A stretch of 64,000 bases of DNA from Deinococcus psychrotolerans (GCF_003860465.1 NZ_CP034183.1:310001-374000), one strand, 5' to 3'; counted from the first letter of the stretch, positions 43,239 to 51,230 are shown. Numbers and translations: made by a program. The notes: generated by a model not told the origin, from the letters alone.

Positions 43239-43588
43239 TGACAACTTTAGACCATCAGGTTTTAGATCAGCGGGCCTCGGCGGGTGCAGCGATTTTTGGC
43301 AGCGCCTTTGTAGAAATCCTCAACCCCAGCGGCTCGGCGGTGTGCCTGACAGGGTTTACCACTCGGTTGTAGTCGGTGGCCCGCCTCGGCGACCAAACTT
43401 TGGAAGCGCGGCCCAGCGCTGGCCCGCTGCGGGTTGCCGAACTCTTGGCCGGCTTGCGGGCGGCGGGCCTGACCCCACTGGGTGTGCGTCTGCGGCCTGA
43501 TTTGCTGTCAGCAGGTCTGCCTGTAGCGGCCACGCCTCAAGCGCCCGCCTTGCGCTGCCCAGCTCACTCGCCTTTCCCCAATCCATAA
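43239..43588 (+). pseudogene. Possible broken gene divergent from the LysR regulator
   Basis: ATG 43239 opens a 44-codon frame (MTTLDHQVLDQRASAGAA, then IFGSAFVEILNPSGS) that ends at TAG 43371-43373. A shifted frame from about 43376 then stays open to 43588 (LRVAELLAGLRAAGLTPLGVRL). Together they could be one gene broken by a stop or frameshift, the former target of the LysR protein. Neither part matches a family I know, and the second part overlaps the convergent YkgJ-type gene end. Low confidence. Confidence 0.25.
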
Positions 43589-43869
43589 ACCGCCAAAAAC
43601 CTCGCCACCCGCGCTGCTAAGGTCGGCAGCGCCGAGACTTCGCCGCAGACCCAGTCCGGCGCGTAGTTGCGGCAAACCGGGGGGCGATCCAGGTAAATCT
43701 GGCACAAGCAGCCCGCGCCGAGATGCTGGCAAGGCACGCCCAGCGGCTTGCTGAGGGCGGCGATGTCGGGGGCCGCGCAGCAAGCGCCGCAGCCGCTGCA
43801 CTCCCGCTGCCAAGCGCTGCGCGGTGCGAAGTCACTCGGAGCGGTAAAAAGGTCGTGGGCGCGGGTCAT
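43564..43869 (-). CDS. YkgJ-family cysteine cluster protein
   Basis: This is a 101-residue protein with eight cysteines in the zinc/iron-chelating YkgJ (UPF0153) pattern: CSGCGACCAAPD near residue 24, then PCQHLGAGCLCQIYLDRPPVCRNY, then WVC. Family members are thought to bind a metal or Fe-S cluster; no reaction is established. It begins just downstream of the secreted nuclease gene on the same strand (9 bp gap) and is probably co-transcribed with it. Confidence 0.88.
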   Translation of the reverse strand: MTRAHDLFTAPSDFAPRSAWQRECSGCGACCAAPDIAALSKPLGVPCQHLGAGCLCQIYLDRPPVCRNYAPDWVCGEVSALPTLAARVARFLAVYGLGKGE

Positions 43870-43878
43870 TTCGCCGGT

Positions 43879-44682
43879 TTAGCTGCCGTAGCTGCCGCCG
43901 CAAAAACTGGCGTGCGCCTGCAAATTGACGCCGCCATTCGGGAAAAAGGTCAGGCCGGTGGCCCGCTGCACTTCGTCCACCGTGACGGCGTAGCGCAGGA
44001 AGTTGCTGCGGGCGGGCGGCAATTTGCGGTTGGGCAAAATAAACGCCCGCGCTCCATTGCCGGACACCACGATTTTGTAAATGGAACTCGGCACCGCCAC
44101 TTGGTCGTCACCAATGGTCTTGGGTTTGCCTTCAAAAATGGGGCCGGTCATCACATAAAGGCTGCCGAGCTGCTTGGCGCACGAGCGGGTGGCACTCTCC
44201 AAGCTGGCCCAAATGCCGCTGTTCATTCCCGAGTCCTGCGGCACCATGTTGGACAGATAAAACGACTGGTTCATGGCCTCGTCGCTGCTGGTGAAGTCGG
44301 CGGCGGGGGCCATGTGGCCGCGTGCGTAGCCAGATTTCCGGTAGTCGTTGAGCGACGCACTCTGCGGGGCGCTGAGGTCGGGATCAGGCTTGAAGTTATC
44401 GGCGCGGCTGACTGAGCCGTCAAACTCATTGGGCTGCAACTTCTCGGCCACCACCAACGGGACTTTGCGCTGCGGGTCGTAGACGCTGATGTATTCGTTG
44501 CGGCACAGCTTGATGACATCGACATTGGCCTGCGGCTGTCCGGCGGCAAACTCGTCGGTGCAGTTGTCGCCGCCGCCCGACGCCGTTTTTTTGGGGCAGC
44601 CGACCAATAAGGCGCTGAGCAAAACGAGTCCAGCAGCGCTCCAAAGCTGCTTGGCCGTAGGTTTGGATAGGGGAGGCTTCAT
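43879..44682 (-). CDS. Secreted DNA/RNA non-specific endonuclease (lipoprotein)
   Basis: The protein has 267 residues. A lipoprotein signal peptide (LWSAAGLVLLSALLVGC) is followed by a beta-beta-alpha-metal nuclease domain. The active-site motif reads YARGHMAPAADF near residue 120, with the catalytic histidine present but the common leading aspartate (DRGH) replaced by alanine, and the metal asparagine is in the SNMVPQDSGMNSGIWASLE block. Such enzymes degrade extracellular nucleic acid for nutrients. It should be tethered outside the membrane. The YkgJ-type gene follows after 9 bp. Confidence 0.92.
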   Translation of the reverse strand: MKPPLSKPTAKQLWSAAGLVLLSALLVGCPKKTASGGGDNCTDEFAAGQPQANVDVIKLCRNEYISVYDPQRKVPLVVAEKLQPNEFDGSVSRADNFKPDPDLSAPQSASLNDYRKSGYARGHMAPAADFTSSDEAMNQSFYLSNMVPQDSGMNSGIWASLESATRSCAKQLGSLYVMTGPIFEGKPKTIGDDQVAVPSSIYKIVVSGNGARAFILPNRKLPPARSNFLRYAVTVDEVQRATGLTFFPNGGVNLQAHASFCGGSYGS

Positions 44683-44722
44683 GTACTGGCCAGTTTAGCG
44701 GCTCAGACCCTGAGGTGTCGCT

Positions 44723-45202
44723 TTAGGCGGGGGCATCGGCTGAGAAATCCAGCCCGTAACACAAACTGTTTTCCATCCCGGCGTAATAACCGAAGTTGGC
44801 AATCCGTGTAAATCCGGCGCTTTCATAGAGGCCCAGCGCTTCCTTTTGGAGGTCGCCGGTTTCCAGCACCAAGCGGCTCAGGCCACTTTCGCGTGCCCAC
44901 CCGAGTAGTCCGTTCAACACGGCGCGGCCCAACTGGCGGCCTCTGGCGCTCGGCAGGGTGTACATCCGTTTAATCTCTGCTGTCTTGAACAAGAAATCGT
45001 CGCCCAAGGGTTTGAGGCCGCCAATGGCCAGGAGTTCGCCGTTCTCCTCGTACCCGAGCAGCACGCCGCCCGCCAGCGCTGCCGGATCAAACGGCTCGGT
45101 GCGCTCGTCGGTGTCGTCGTAGAGGACTCGGAGTTCGCGCTGCTGCTGAAGCATCAAAGCGTGGGCGCGTGTATCGTCAATGGAAAGCGTAAGCAGCGGC
45201 AT
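44723..45202 (-). CDS. GNAT-family N-acetyltransferase
   Basis: The 159-residue protein has the acetyl-CoA-binding motif of GNAT enzymes: EIKRMYTLPSARGRQLGRAVLNGLLGWA, with the Q/R-x-x-G-x-A/G turn given by RGRQLGRA, then LVLETGDLQKEALGLYESAGF. It transfers acetyl groups to an amine of an unknown small molecule or peptide. It stands alone, divergent from the Y-RNA/rsr locus. Confidence 0.9.
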   Translation of the reverse strand: MPLLTLSIDDTRAHALMLQQQRELRVLYDDTDERTEPFDPAALAGGVLLGYEENGELLAIGGLKPLGDDFLFKTAEIKRMYTLPSARGRQLGRAVLNGLLGWARESGLSRLVLETGDLQKEALGLYESAGFTRIANFGYYAGMENSLCYGLDFSADAPA

Positions 45203-45295
45203 GAGCGCAGTCTAGTGCGCCGTTTGGCTTAGCCTGCTCCTGCGCCAGACAGCCGATAGGCAAGCTCGCCAACAGCCCCTAGACTGAGTAAGCAG

Positions 45296-45338
45296 TCAGG
45301 GGCAAAGCGCGGTGTAGACACTCCGAAATGGCCCCTGA
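45296..45338 (+). other. Stable hairpin at the left end of the noncoding cluster
   Basis: TCAGGGGC (45296-45303) and GCCCCTGA (45331-45338) form a perfect 8-bp stem. The loop can itself fold (GCGGTGT against ACTCCG with one mismatch). Read on either strand it is the first of several structured elements before rsr; no coding frame fits. It might be a terminator-like boundary or part of an RNA. Confidence 0.4.
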
Positions 45339-45350
45339 TTCAAACCTAAA

Positions 45351-45431
45351 CCAAGTTGGTCGGGCCGAAGGTTCAGGGTTATCTTCATGAAAAGAATCCC
45401 CCCTGCTCCATTCCTTGTCCGGCCAATTTTT
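45351..45431 (+). ncRNA. Y-RNA-like RNA with a Ro-binding type bulged helix
   Basis: TTGGTCGGGC-CG-AAGG (45356-45371) pairs with CCTTGTCCGGCCAA (45413-45426), giving 14 base pairs (two G-U) interrupted by a two-base CG bulge, and a five-T run follows at once. Y RNAs bound by Ro60 have just such a terminal helix with a conserved CCGAAGG strand and bulge. Vertebrate Y1 and Y4 also have GTTATC shortly after it, as here (GGGTTATC at 45376-45383). In Deinococcus radiodurans a Y RNA bound by Rsr is encoded beside rsr; rsr lies downstream here. Ends are inferred from the stem and T-run. Confidence 0.7.
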
Positions 45432-45440
45432 CTGTGAACT

Positions 45441-45506
45441 GGCGCTGAGGGCCGAAGCGGTCACGGTTATTTCACCCACACCCCCTTTTTTGATCGCCAC
45501 GTTGGC
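45441..45506 (+). ncRNA. Second Y-RNA-like element
   Basis: GGGCCGAAG at 45449-45457 followed by GGTTAT at 45465-45470 repeats the conserved strand seen at 45362-45383. GCC-G-AA-GCGGTC (45451-45462) can pair with GATCGC...TTGGC (45492-45506) with bulges, giving 11 pairs. An alternative partner is the CCTTGTCC at 45413-45420. A T-arm-like CTAGG-TTCGATT-CCTGG lies downstream (about 45540-45556). It may be a separate RNA or the 3' part of a longer one; limits are uncertain. Confidence 0.45.
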
Positions 45507-45628
45507 ACTTTTGGGGCGGAAGCAGAACGTTCAACTGCTCTAGGTTCGATTCCTGGCTTGAAATGGCCCTTTACCGTGGCCCAAACCCCTTGTCCTCAGC
45601 ATCTTTCCTTTTGGGTTTGGTGCGGCGT

Positions 45629-45700
45629 GCAGGTTTAGTCCAGCAGTCAAGACGCCCGGCAACCCGTCGGGAGACGGCGGTGCAACTCCGCTCAGCCTGC
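45629..45700 (+). ncRNA. tRNA-like structured RNA (72 nt), not a normal tRNA
   Basis: GCAGGTT (45629-45635) pairs with AGCCTGC (45694-45700) as a 7-bp acceptor-like stem. A 3-bp D-like arm (GTC/GAC), a 5-bp anticodon-like stem (CCCGG/TCGGG, 7-nt loop) and a T-like arm (GGCGG-TGCAACT-CCGCT) lie in the right order. It lacks U33, the GG of the D-loop and an encoded CCA, and one extra base sits before the acceptor strand. Bacterial Y RNAs are known to contain tRNA-mimic modules, and this one lies between Y-like elements upstream of rsr. A degenerate phage-type tRNA is the alternative. Confidence 0.5.
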
Positions 45701-45732
45701 TTTATTTTCTGCGTGCTTCAAGCACAACACCT

Positions 45733-45863
45733 GGGACGGTAGCTCAGTTGGTAGAGCATGTTCCTCTGGCATTTCCTTGCCCTGCTTACGAACTGGGCCG
45801 AAGCCGCGAGGATTATCACTTTTAATGACACGGTCGTGGGTTCGAATCCCACCCGCCCCACCA
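45733..45863 (+). ncRNA. tRNA-Lys-like gene with a 55-nt Y-RNA-type insert in its anticodon arm
   Basis: Acceptor GGGACGG (45733-45739) pairs with CCGCCCC (45853-45859, one A/C mismatch) followed by A and an encoded CCA. The D arm (GCTCAGTTGGTAGAGC) and T arm (GTGGG-TTCGAAT-CCCAC) are perfect. Removing 45763-45817 leaves a 76-nt tRNA with anticodon loop CTTTTAA (UUU, Lys). The insert holds CTT-GCCC (45776-45782) pairing with GGGC-CG-AAG (45795-45803), the same CG-bulged helix as the Y-like RNA at 45351, then GGATTAT. CCTC/GAGG (45763-45766/45808-45811) closes it. It is far too small for a group I intron. I read it as a tRNA/Y-RNA chimera, though a disrupted tRNA-Lys is possible. Confidence 0.65.
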
Positions 45864-45937
45864 CTTCCCTGCATCTCGGTGCGACCTGAACCCCGCGCCC
45901 GCCTCACCCTTTTGCCCTGATAAGGAGGGCCGCAACC

Positions 45938-47602
45938 ATGAAAAACCCATCCGCCATGAAAACCCTGCTCAGCGCCGTCAACCCCCTCCAGCGCCACCAG
46001 CGCCAGAAGCTGGACGCCTCTCAGGTGCAAAACAACGCGGGCGGCTTTGTCTACGCCCTCAGCGACGCCTCCCGCCTGACCCGCTTTTTGGTGCTGGGCA
46101 CCGAGGGCGGCACCTTCTACGCCGGAGCAAAGGCCCACACCGTGCAGGCCACCGACTTCGTGCGCGACTTGGTGCAGCGCGACGCGGCTTTGGCCCTGCG
46201 CTTAACGTTGGAGGTGGCCCGCGCTGGCCGCGCACCCAAGCCTGACCCGGCGCTGCTGGTGCTGGCGCTCATCGCCAAGACTGCGCCCAACGTGGCCGAC
46301 CGGCAAGCGGCTTGGAACGCGCTGCCGGAACTGGCCCGCACCGGCACCATGCTGCTGCACTTTTTGGCGTTCACGCGGGCGCTGGGCGGCTGGGGACGGC
46401 TGACCCGCCGCGGCGTGGCCAATGTCTACGAAACACTGAGCGTAGAGAAGCTGGCGCTGTGGGCGGTCAAGTACAAGAGCCGCGACGGTTGGGCGCAGGC
46501 TGACGCTCTGCGGCTGGCCCACCCAAAAACCGCCGATCCCATTCGCAACGCCGTGCTGAAGTTCATGGTGAGCGGTGAACTGAAAGTGAAGGGCGACAAA
46601 ATAGAAGGCGACAAAATGGAAGGCGACCGAGTGGACAGCGATACGGCTCCAGCCCTGCGCGTCATCGAGGGGCATGTGCTGGCCCAATCAGCCACCAGCG
46701 ACGCCGAGGCGGCCGCACTGATGCTGGAGTACGGTCTGCCGATGGAGGGCGTGCCGACCCACCTGCGCGGCGCAGAAGTTTACCGGGCAGCCACCCAGAC
46801 CGGCGGTTTGACCTGGCTGCTGCGTAACCTCGGCAACCTCAGCCGCGTGGGGGTGCTGACCGTCAACGACCGCGCCCTGATCGACGCGCTGATTGCCCGC
46901 TTGACCGACCCCGCCGCGCTCAAGCGTGGCCGCATTCACCCGCTTGACGCGCTCAAGGCCCGTTTGGTCTACTCGGCGGGTCAGGGCGTGCGCGGCAGCG
47001 GCACCTGGTTGCCAGTTCCCCGCATCGTGGACGCGCTGGAAGACGCCTTTTATACTTCCTTCGGTGCGGTGCAGCCTGCCGGAACCCGTCATTTGCTGGC
47101 GCTGGACATCAGCGGATCGATGACCGGCGGCCAGGTCGCGGGCGTGCCGAACCTGACGCCCAACATGGCGGCGGCGGCCATGAGCATGTTGGCCCTGCGG
47201 AGCGAGCCTGAAGCGCTGACGATGGGCTTTGCGGATCAGTTTCGGGCGCTGGGCATCACTCCCCGCGACACGCTGGAAGCGGCCATGAAAAAGGCGCAGT
47301 CTGCCAGCTTTGGGGCCACCGACTGCGCCCAGCCTATGTTGTGGGCGGCGGGGGCAGGCGTGGACGTGGACACCTTTGTCATCTACACCGACAACGAAAC
47401 GTGGGCGGGCCAGGTTCACCCCAAAGTCGCTTTAGACCGCTACCGCCAGAAAACCGGCACCGCCGCCCGCTTGATCGTCGTGGGCCTGACCGCCACCGAG
47501 TTCAGCATCGCCGATCCGCAGCGCAGCGACATGCTCGACGTGGTGGGCTTCGATACCGCTGCTCCCACCCTGATGAGCGCGTTTGCGCGGGGCGAGGTTT
47601 AA
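45938..47602 (+). CDS. rsr: Rsr, bacterial Ro60 orthologue (TROVE domain plus VWA)
   Basis: This is a 554-residue protein behind a strong AAGGAGGG site. The TROVE/HEAT-repeat ring covers about residues 15-370 (opening MKTLLSAVNPLQRHQR, with GGFVYALSDASRLTRFLVLG), and a VWA domain follows with the MIDAS motif LALDISGSMTGG near residue 390. In Deinococcus radiodurans Rsr binds Y RNA and works with ribonucleases in rRNA maturation and RNA decay after stress. The immediately upstream 570 bp contain Y-RNA-like and tRNA-like elements, as expected for a Ro/Y-RNA locus. A short hydrophilic KGDK-type repeat sits near residue 220-232. Confidence 0.96.
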   Translation: MKNPSAMKTLLSAVNPLQRHQRQKLDASQVQNNAGGFVYALSDASRLTRFLVLGTEGGTFYAGAKAHTVQATDFVRDLVQRDAALALRLTLEVARAGRAPKPDPALLVLALIAKTAPNVADRQAAWNALPELARTGTMLLHFLAFTRALGGWGRLTRRGVANVYETLSVEKLALWAVKYKSRDGWAQADALRLAHPKTADPIRNAVLKFMVSGELKVKGDKIEGDKMEGDRVDSDTAPALRVIEGHVLAQSATSDAEAAALMLEYGLPMEGVPTHLRGAEVYRAATQTGGLTWLLRNLGNLSRVGVLTVNDRALIDALIARLTDPAALKRGRIHPLDALKARLVYSAGQGVRGSGTWLPVPRIVDALEDAFYTSFGAVQPAGTRHLLALDISGSMTGGQVAGVPNLTPNMAAAAMSMLALRSEPEALTMGFADQFRALGITPRDTLEAAMKKAQSASFGATDCAQPMLWAAGAGVDVDTFVIYTDNETWAGQVHPKVALDRYRQKTGTAARLIVVGLTATEFSIADPQRSDMLDVVGFDTAAPTLMSAFARGEV

Positions 47603-47715
47603 TTTCGCTAAACAGAGCTGGGCCGCTTGGAGACTCGTCCGGGCGGCCCACCTCCTCATCGGGCGTCATTGACCGACGTGCGCCGCTCCTCACCAAATCC
47701 CCGTATGCTGAGCGT

Positions 47716-48240
47716 ATGTCTAGCCAGAACAGCTTGAATAAGAACGTCGCCCGTTTGGGTCTGCCCGCTTTGCTGGGCGGCCTGATGCTCAGCTCCTGTG
47801 CGCCCGTTCTGGGCAATGTGATCGATACCTCGCCTTCGCGCAAGAGCGCCGGGCCGCTGATCGTCGGTCAGACGTGGGCCATCAGCGGGCAGCTCTCCGG
47901 CACTTCGCTGAGCAAAACGCTCTCGGTGCCGACGCTGGTCGAAGTTCAGGACGGCAGCGGCACCCTCAGCGTGGCTGACCAGGCCACCGCCGCGCAGGTG
48001 CCGAGCGGAAGTTACCAGTACGTGTCGTACACCAACAGCGACCAGCTCAAAAAAGCCAGCTTCGTGTGGAATGAAGCGGCGGCTGGCGGCGGCGTCAACC
48101 GCTACGAGTGCTTGTCCAAGAACGTGGAGAGCTTGCCGCTGACCGGCGTGCTGACCCTCAAGCGGCAAAGCGAATCCACAGTTTTGGTCGGCACCTGCAC
48201 CGCCACGCCCACCAATCCGCCGCCGCTGCCGACCAAGTAA
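47716..48240 (+). CDS. Hypothetical lipoprotein
   Basis: TATGCT lies 6 nt before ATG 47716, giving a leaderless 174-residue protein. It has a lipoprotein signal (LGLPALLGGLMLSSC, lipobox LSSC). The mature part is beta-rich (SGPLIVGQTWAISGQLSG-like opening, SGSYQYVSY) and ends in a Pro/Thr tail; it resembles no family known to me. It should be envelope-anchored. It follows rsr by about 110 bp with its own promoter. Confidence 0.75.
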   Translation: MSSQNSLNKNVARLGLPALLGGLMLSSCAPVLGNVIDTSPSRKSAGPLIVGQTWAISGQLSGTSLSKTLSVPTLVEVQDGSGTLSVADQATAAQVPSGSYQYVSYTNSDQLKKASFVWNEAAAGGGVNRYECLSKNVESLPLTGVLTLKRQSESTVLVGTCTATPTNPPPLPTK

Positions 48241-48259
48241 TTACTGACTTGCCCCAAGT

Positions 48260-48306
48260 CCCGCGTCTGCATTGCCCCAACCAGCAATCAACGCGGGATT
48301 TCTTAA
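48260..48306 (+). terminator. Intrinsic terminator after the lipoprotein gene
   Basis: CCCGCGT (48260-48266) pairs with ACGCGGG (48291-48297), with an inner ATTGC/GCAAT helix, followed by ATTTCTTAATT. It separates the lipoprotein gene from nhaA. Confidence 0.75.
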
Positions 48307-48333
48307 TTTGGTGTTGCCTCTTCTGGAGATTTG

Positions 48334-49644
48334 ATGAGTTTACCGTCCGTCCTTAAACCCGCGCTGACACCCTTTATTCGGTTCGTGCAAAATGAAGCGT
48401 TCGCAGGCGTACTGCTGGTTTGCGTGGCCATCTTCGCCTTTGCTTGGGCCAATTCGCCCTGGGCCGCCAATTATTTCGATCTGCGCTCCACCTACTTCAA
48501 ATTGACGCTGGGCAGCTCAGAACTCAAACTTTCCTTGGAACACTGGGCCAACGACGGTTTGATGGCGGTGTTTTTCTTGTTGGTGGGCTTAGAGATCAAG
48601 CGCGAACTCTTGATCGGTGAGTTGGCCTCGCGCCGGAAAGCGACCCTGGCAGTGGCCGCCGCCGCAGGCGGAATGCTGCTTCCGGCGGGCCTTTATGCGC
48701 TCGTCAACGGTGGCGGCGTGGGCGCGTCGGGCTGGGGCGTGCCGATGGCCACCGACATCGCCTTCGCGCTGGGCGTTCTGGCGCTGTTGGGCTCACGGGT
48801 GCCGCTGGGCCTCAAAATCTTTTTGACGGCGCTGGCTATCGTAGATGATCTGGGCGCAGTGCTGGTCATCGCCTTTTTTTATACTGCTGGCCTCAATCTG
48901 GCTTTTTTAGCGCTGGCCGCCCTGACCTGGGGGCTGGCCCTCTTTGCAGGCTGGCGCGGGTTGTTCAGCCTCAAAATCTATGCGGTGCTGGGCGCGTTCC
49001 TGTGGTTTTTTGTGCTGGAATCTGGCCTACATGCCACTCTCGCTGGGGTGCTGCTGGCGCTGGCGGTGCCGATTCGCAGGCCCGATCCGGCTGGTTACTT
49101 GGCCTCGCTGAATGCCGCGCCGAGGCCCACCGAAGGCGAGGAAGAAGAAGCCCGCCTGCTCGACCTCGAAGACCTGTTGGAGCGCTCCCAAAGCCCGCTG
49201 CACCGACTCGAACACGCCATTCACCCGTTCGTGACTTACGCGGTGCTGCCCGCCTTTGCCCTGATGAATGCTGGGGTCGCCATTGGTGGCGGCGCGGGGC
49301 TGGGTGTGGTGTCACTGGGCGTGCTGCTGGGGCTTCTGCTCGGCAAACCGCTGGGTGTGGTGGGCTTCGCGTGGCTGGCGGTGCGCTTTAAGCTGGCTTC
49401 TTTGCCTGACCGCGTCCACTGGGGCCACATGGTCGGCGCGGGGCTGCTGGCAGGCATCGGCTTTACCATGAGCTTGTTTGTCTCCAATCTGGCCTTTGGC
49501 AATGAGGCATTGCTGACCCAGGCCAAACTCGGTGTGCTGCTGGCCTCGGTGCTGGCGGCGGTGCTGGGCGCGGGCTGGCTGCTGGTGGTCAGCAAATCCG
49601 GCGTGGAAGGCGAAGCGCTGGACGGGGCAGTGAGCGCGGAGTAG
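48334..49644 (+). CDS. nhaA: Na+/H+ antiporter NhaA
   Basis: ATG 48334, 6 nt after GGAG, gives 436 residues with about twelve membrane segments. The family motifs are clear: [27 protein letters not shown] and the paired aspartates in [16 protein letters not shown], which bind Na+ and protons. NhaA expels sodium in exchange for protons at high pH or salt. An acidic cytoplasmic loop ([19 protein letters not shown]) near residue 270 is longer than in E. coli. No regulator gene is adjacent. Confidence 0.96.
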   Translation: MSLPSVLKPALTPFIRFVQNEAFAGVLLVCVAIFAFAWANSPWAANYFDLRSTYFKLTLGSSELKLSLEHWANDGLMAVFFLLVGLEIKRELLIGELASRRKATLAVAAAAGGMLLPAGLYALVNGGGVGASGWGVPMATDIAFALGVLALLGSRVPLGLKIFLTALAIVDDLGAVLVIAFFYTAGLNLAFLALAALTWGLALFAGWRGLFSLKIYAVLGAFLWFFVLESGLHATLAGVLLALAVPIRRPDPAGYLASLNAAPRPTEGEEEEARLLDLEDLLERSQSPLHRLEHAIHPFVTYAVLPAFALMNAGVAIGGGAGLGVVSLGVLLGLLLGKPLGVVGFAWLAVRFKLASLPDRVHWGHMVGAGLLAGIGFTMSLFVSNLAFGNEALLTQAKLGVLLASVLAAVLGAGWLLVVSKSGVEGEALDGAVSAE

Positions 49645-49678
49645 GCCAAGCGCCGCCTCAATCCCGTACACTCGGCGC

Positions 49679-50857
49679 ATGACCGGCCCCCGCAAAACGT
49701 CCAACCCAACCCGAAAACTTAAGTTGCGCCGCCCCGAGCCGCAAGCTCCGGCGGCTCCCAAAGCGGGTTACTTTGAGATTACCCCCGCCGAATTGCCGCC
49801 GCGCTTAGACCGCCTGACGGCCCTGACCAAATCCGGCGTGCGCGGCGCTCCGGGTATTGACGGCGCTCAGGCGCTCCTGACTGAAACTCTGATGCGCCAG
49901 CGGGTCAAAGGCGAGGTGCTGGATTTGACGGCGCTGGGCGGCCTGCTCGCCAGCTTGACCGGCGTGACCTTGCGGGCGGTGGAGGGTTCGGCCCCCGCGC
50001 TGGCCGCTTTGAGCGCAGCCAACCTGAGCCCGCAAGTGGCCGCTCCCGGTGACACGTTGGAGCGCTCGCCCACCGTCACCCTGATTTTGGCTGGTGACAG
50101 GGGCAACGCTTATATTCAGGCGCAAGTGGCCTGGGCGCACGCCTGCACGCCACCGGGCGGCATCCTGTACTTGGCCGGCGATAAAGACAAAGGCTTTGAC
50201 CGCTACGTTCGGGCGGCGTCGGCCGTCTTTGGCATTGGCGAAACCATCGCCAAGGACGGCGGACTACGGGTCGCCAAACTGGTGCGCCGTCCCGGCCCCA
50301 CGCCGCCGCAGCCCGCACCCGAAACCTACGATCATGACGGCCTTAAAGTGGTTGCCCTGCCCGGCGTGTTCAGCGCGGCGAAAATAGACAAGGCCACTGC
50401 GCTGCTGCTCAGAACGCTGGCTGACCTAGAACTGAGCGGCAAAACCGTGCTGGATTTGGGCTGCGGCGCGGGCGTGATCGGCGCGTGGGCGGCCAAGCAG
50501 GGCGCTGCCGTGACGCTGGCCGACGCCGATTTGAGCAGCGTCAGGAGCGCCGAGCAAACGCTGGCGGCTAACGAACTCACGGGCGACGTCATTCACAGCG
50601 ACGTGGACGCCGATTTGGGTGAACGCCGCTTCGATTTGATTTTGTCTAACCCGCCCTTTCACGTGGGGCGCGGCGTGGTGCTGGACGTGGCCGCCGAATT
50701 TCTGGCCACCGCCCAGCGCCGCTTAAATGCCGGGGGCACAGCTTACTTTGTCGCCAACGACTTCTTGCCCTACGAAAAGCCGCTCTCCAGTTGGGCCACC
50801 GTAGAAGAGGTGGTGCGGGAGGGCGGCTTCAAAGTGCTCAGGGCGGTGCGCAAGTAA
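49679..50857 (+). CDS. RsmC/RlmG-like class I rRNA methyltransferase
   Basis: The 392-residue protein is leaderless by position (TACACT at 49667-49672, 6 nt before ATG). The C-terminal half is an active SAM-binding domain: VLDLGCGAGVIGAWA, LADAD, then the NPPF motif LILSNPPFHVGRG. The N-terminal half looks like a decayed copy of the same fold without SAM motifs, as in RsmC. Members methylate the N2 of guanine in 16S (G1207) or 23S rRNA; which of these applies is not decided by sequence alone. The basic N-terminal tail (RKTSNPTRKLKLRRP) may help RNA binding. Confidence 0.87.
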   Translation: MTGPRKTSNPTRKLKLRRPEPQAPAAPKAGYFEITPAELPPRLDRLTALTKSGVRGAPGIDGAQALLTETLMRQRVKGEVLDLTALGGLLASLTGVTLRAVEGSAPALAALSAANLSPQVAAPGDTLERSPTVTLILAGDRGNAYIQAQVAWAHACTPPGGILYLAGDKDKGFDRYVRAASAVFGIGETIAKDGGLRVAKLVRRPGPTPPQPAPETYDHDGLKVVALPGVFSAAKIDKATALLLRTLADLELSGKTVLDLGCGAGVIGAWAAKQGAAVTLADADLSSVRSAEQTLAANELTGDVIHSDVDADLGERRFDLILSNPPFHVGRGVVLDVAAEFLATAQRRLNAGGTAYFVANDFLPYEKPLSSWATVEEVVREGGFKVLRAVRK

Positions 50858-50879
50858 TTTGGTGCTCTGAGCCGGACGC

Positions 50880-51230
50880 TTACTTGAAGGTTTTTAAGTA
50901 AGCCTGGAGCGCCACCAGCTCAGTTTTGGTTGGCGCTTTGCCCTTGTCGCCCGCGAAGCCGACCTTGCCCCAAAACGGCATCGGCGCTTTGAGCATTTTG
51001 CCGTGGTCATCTACATTTTTGAGCAGTGCCCGCTGGAAGATCGCCGCGCTCCAGTTGGCCACCTCGCCCGACAGCTTGGGGCCGAGGCCGCCCTGCGCTT
51101 TGGCTCCGTGGCAGGCCGCGCAGTTGGTTTGATAAATGCTCTGGCCCTGTTTGAGATCGGCAGAAGCGGCGGAAGCGGCGCTGAGCAGCGCGGCGGCGGC
51201 AAGAATGGGAAGTCGCATACTTAAGCTCAT
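50880..51230 (-). CDS. Small secreted mono-haem cytochrome c
   Basis: ATG 51230 gives 116 residues, with TATCTT 6 nt upstream; the longer frame above it overlaps the divergent gene and has no site. A Sec signal peptide (PILAAAALLSAASAASA) is followed by the haem motif CAACH near residue 37 and a distal methionine probably in APMPFWGKVGF. It should carry electrons outside the cytoplasmic membrane. Lys-rich C-terminus. It is divergent from the hydrolase gene. Confidence 0.9.
   Translation of the reverse strand: MSLSMRLPILAAAALLSAASAASADLKQGQSIYQTNCAACHGAKAQGGLGPKLSGEVANWSAAIFQRALLKNVDDHGKMLKAPMPFWGKVGFAGDKGKAPTKTELVALQAYLKTFK

Noticed and set aside
45629..45700. S-box (SAM-I) riboswitch suggested by GGCAACC...GGTGC
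   Set aside because: The 5' half lacks the conserved GA-rich P2 elements, the downstream sequence is another RNA rather than a sulfur gene, and a tRNA-like fold fits better.
45733..45863. Group I intron in tRNA-Lys
   Set aside because: The insert is only 55 nt, sits in the anticodon stem region and lacks the conserved core of group I introns.
45692..46138. Minus-strand frame reading GGIRTHD and HALPTELPSQ
   Set aside because: These peptides are the familiar artefact of translating a tRNA gene backwards; it confirms the tRNA-like element and is not a protein gene.
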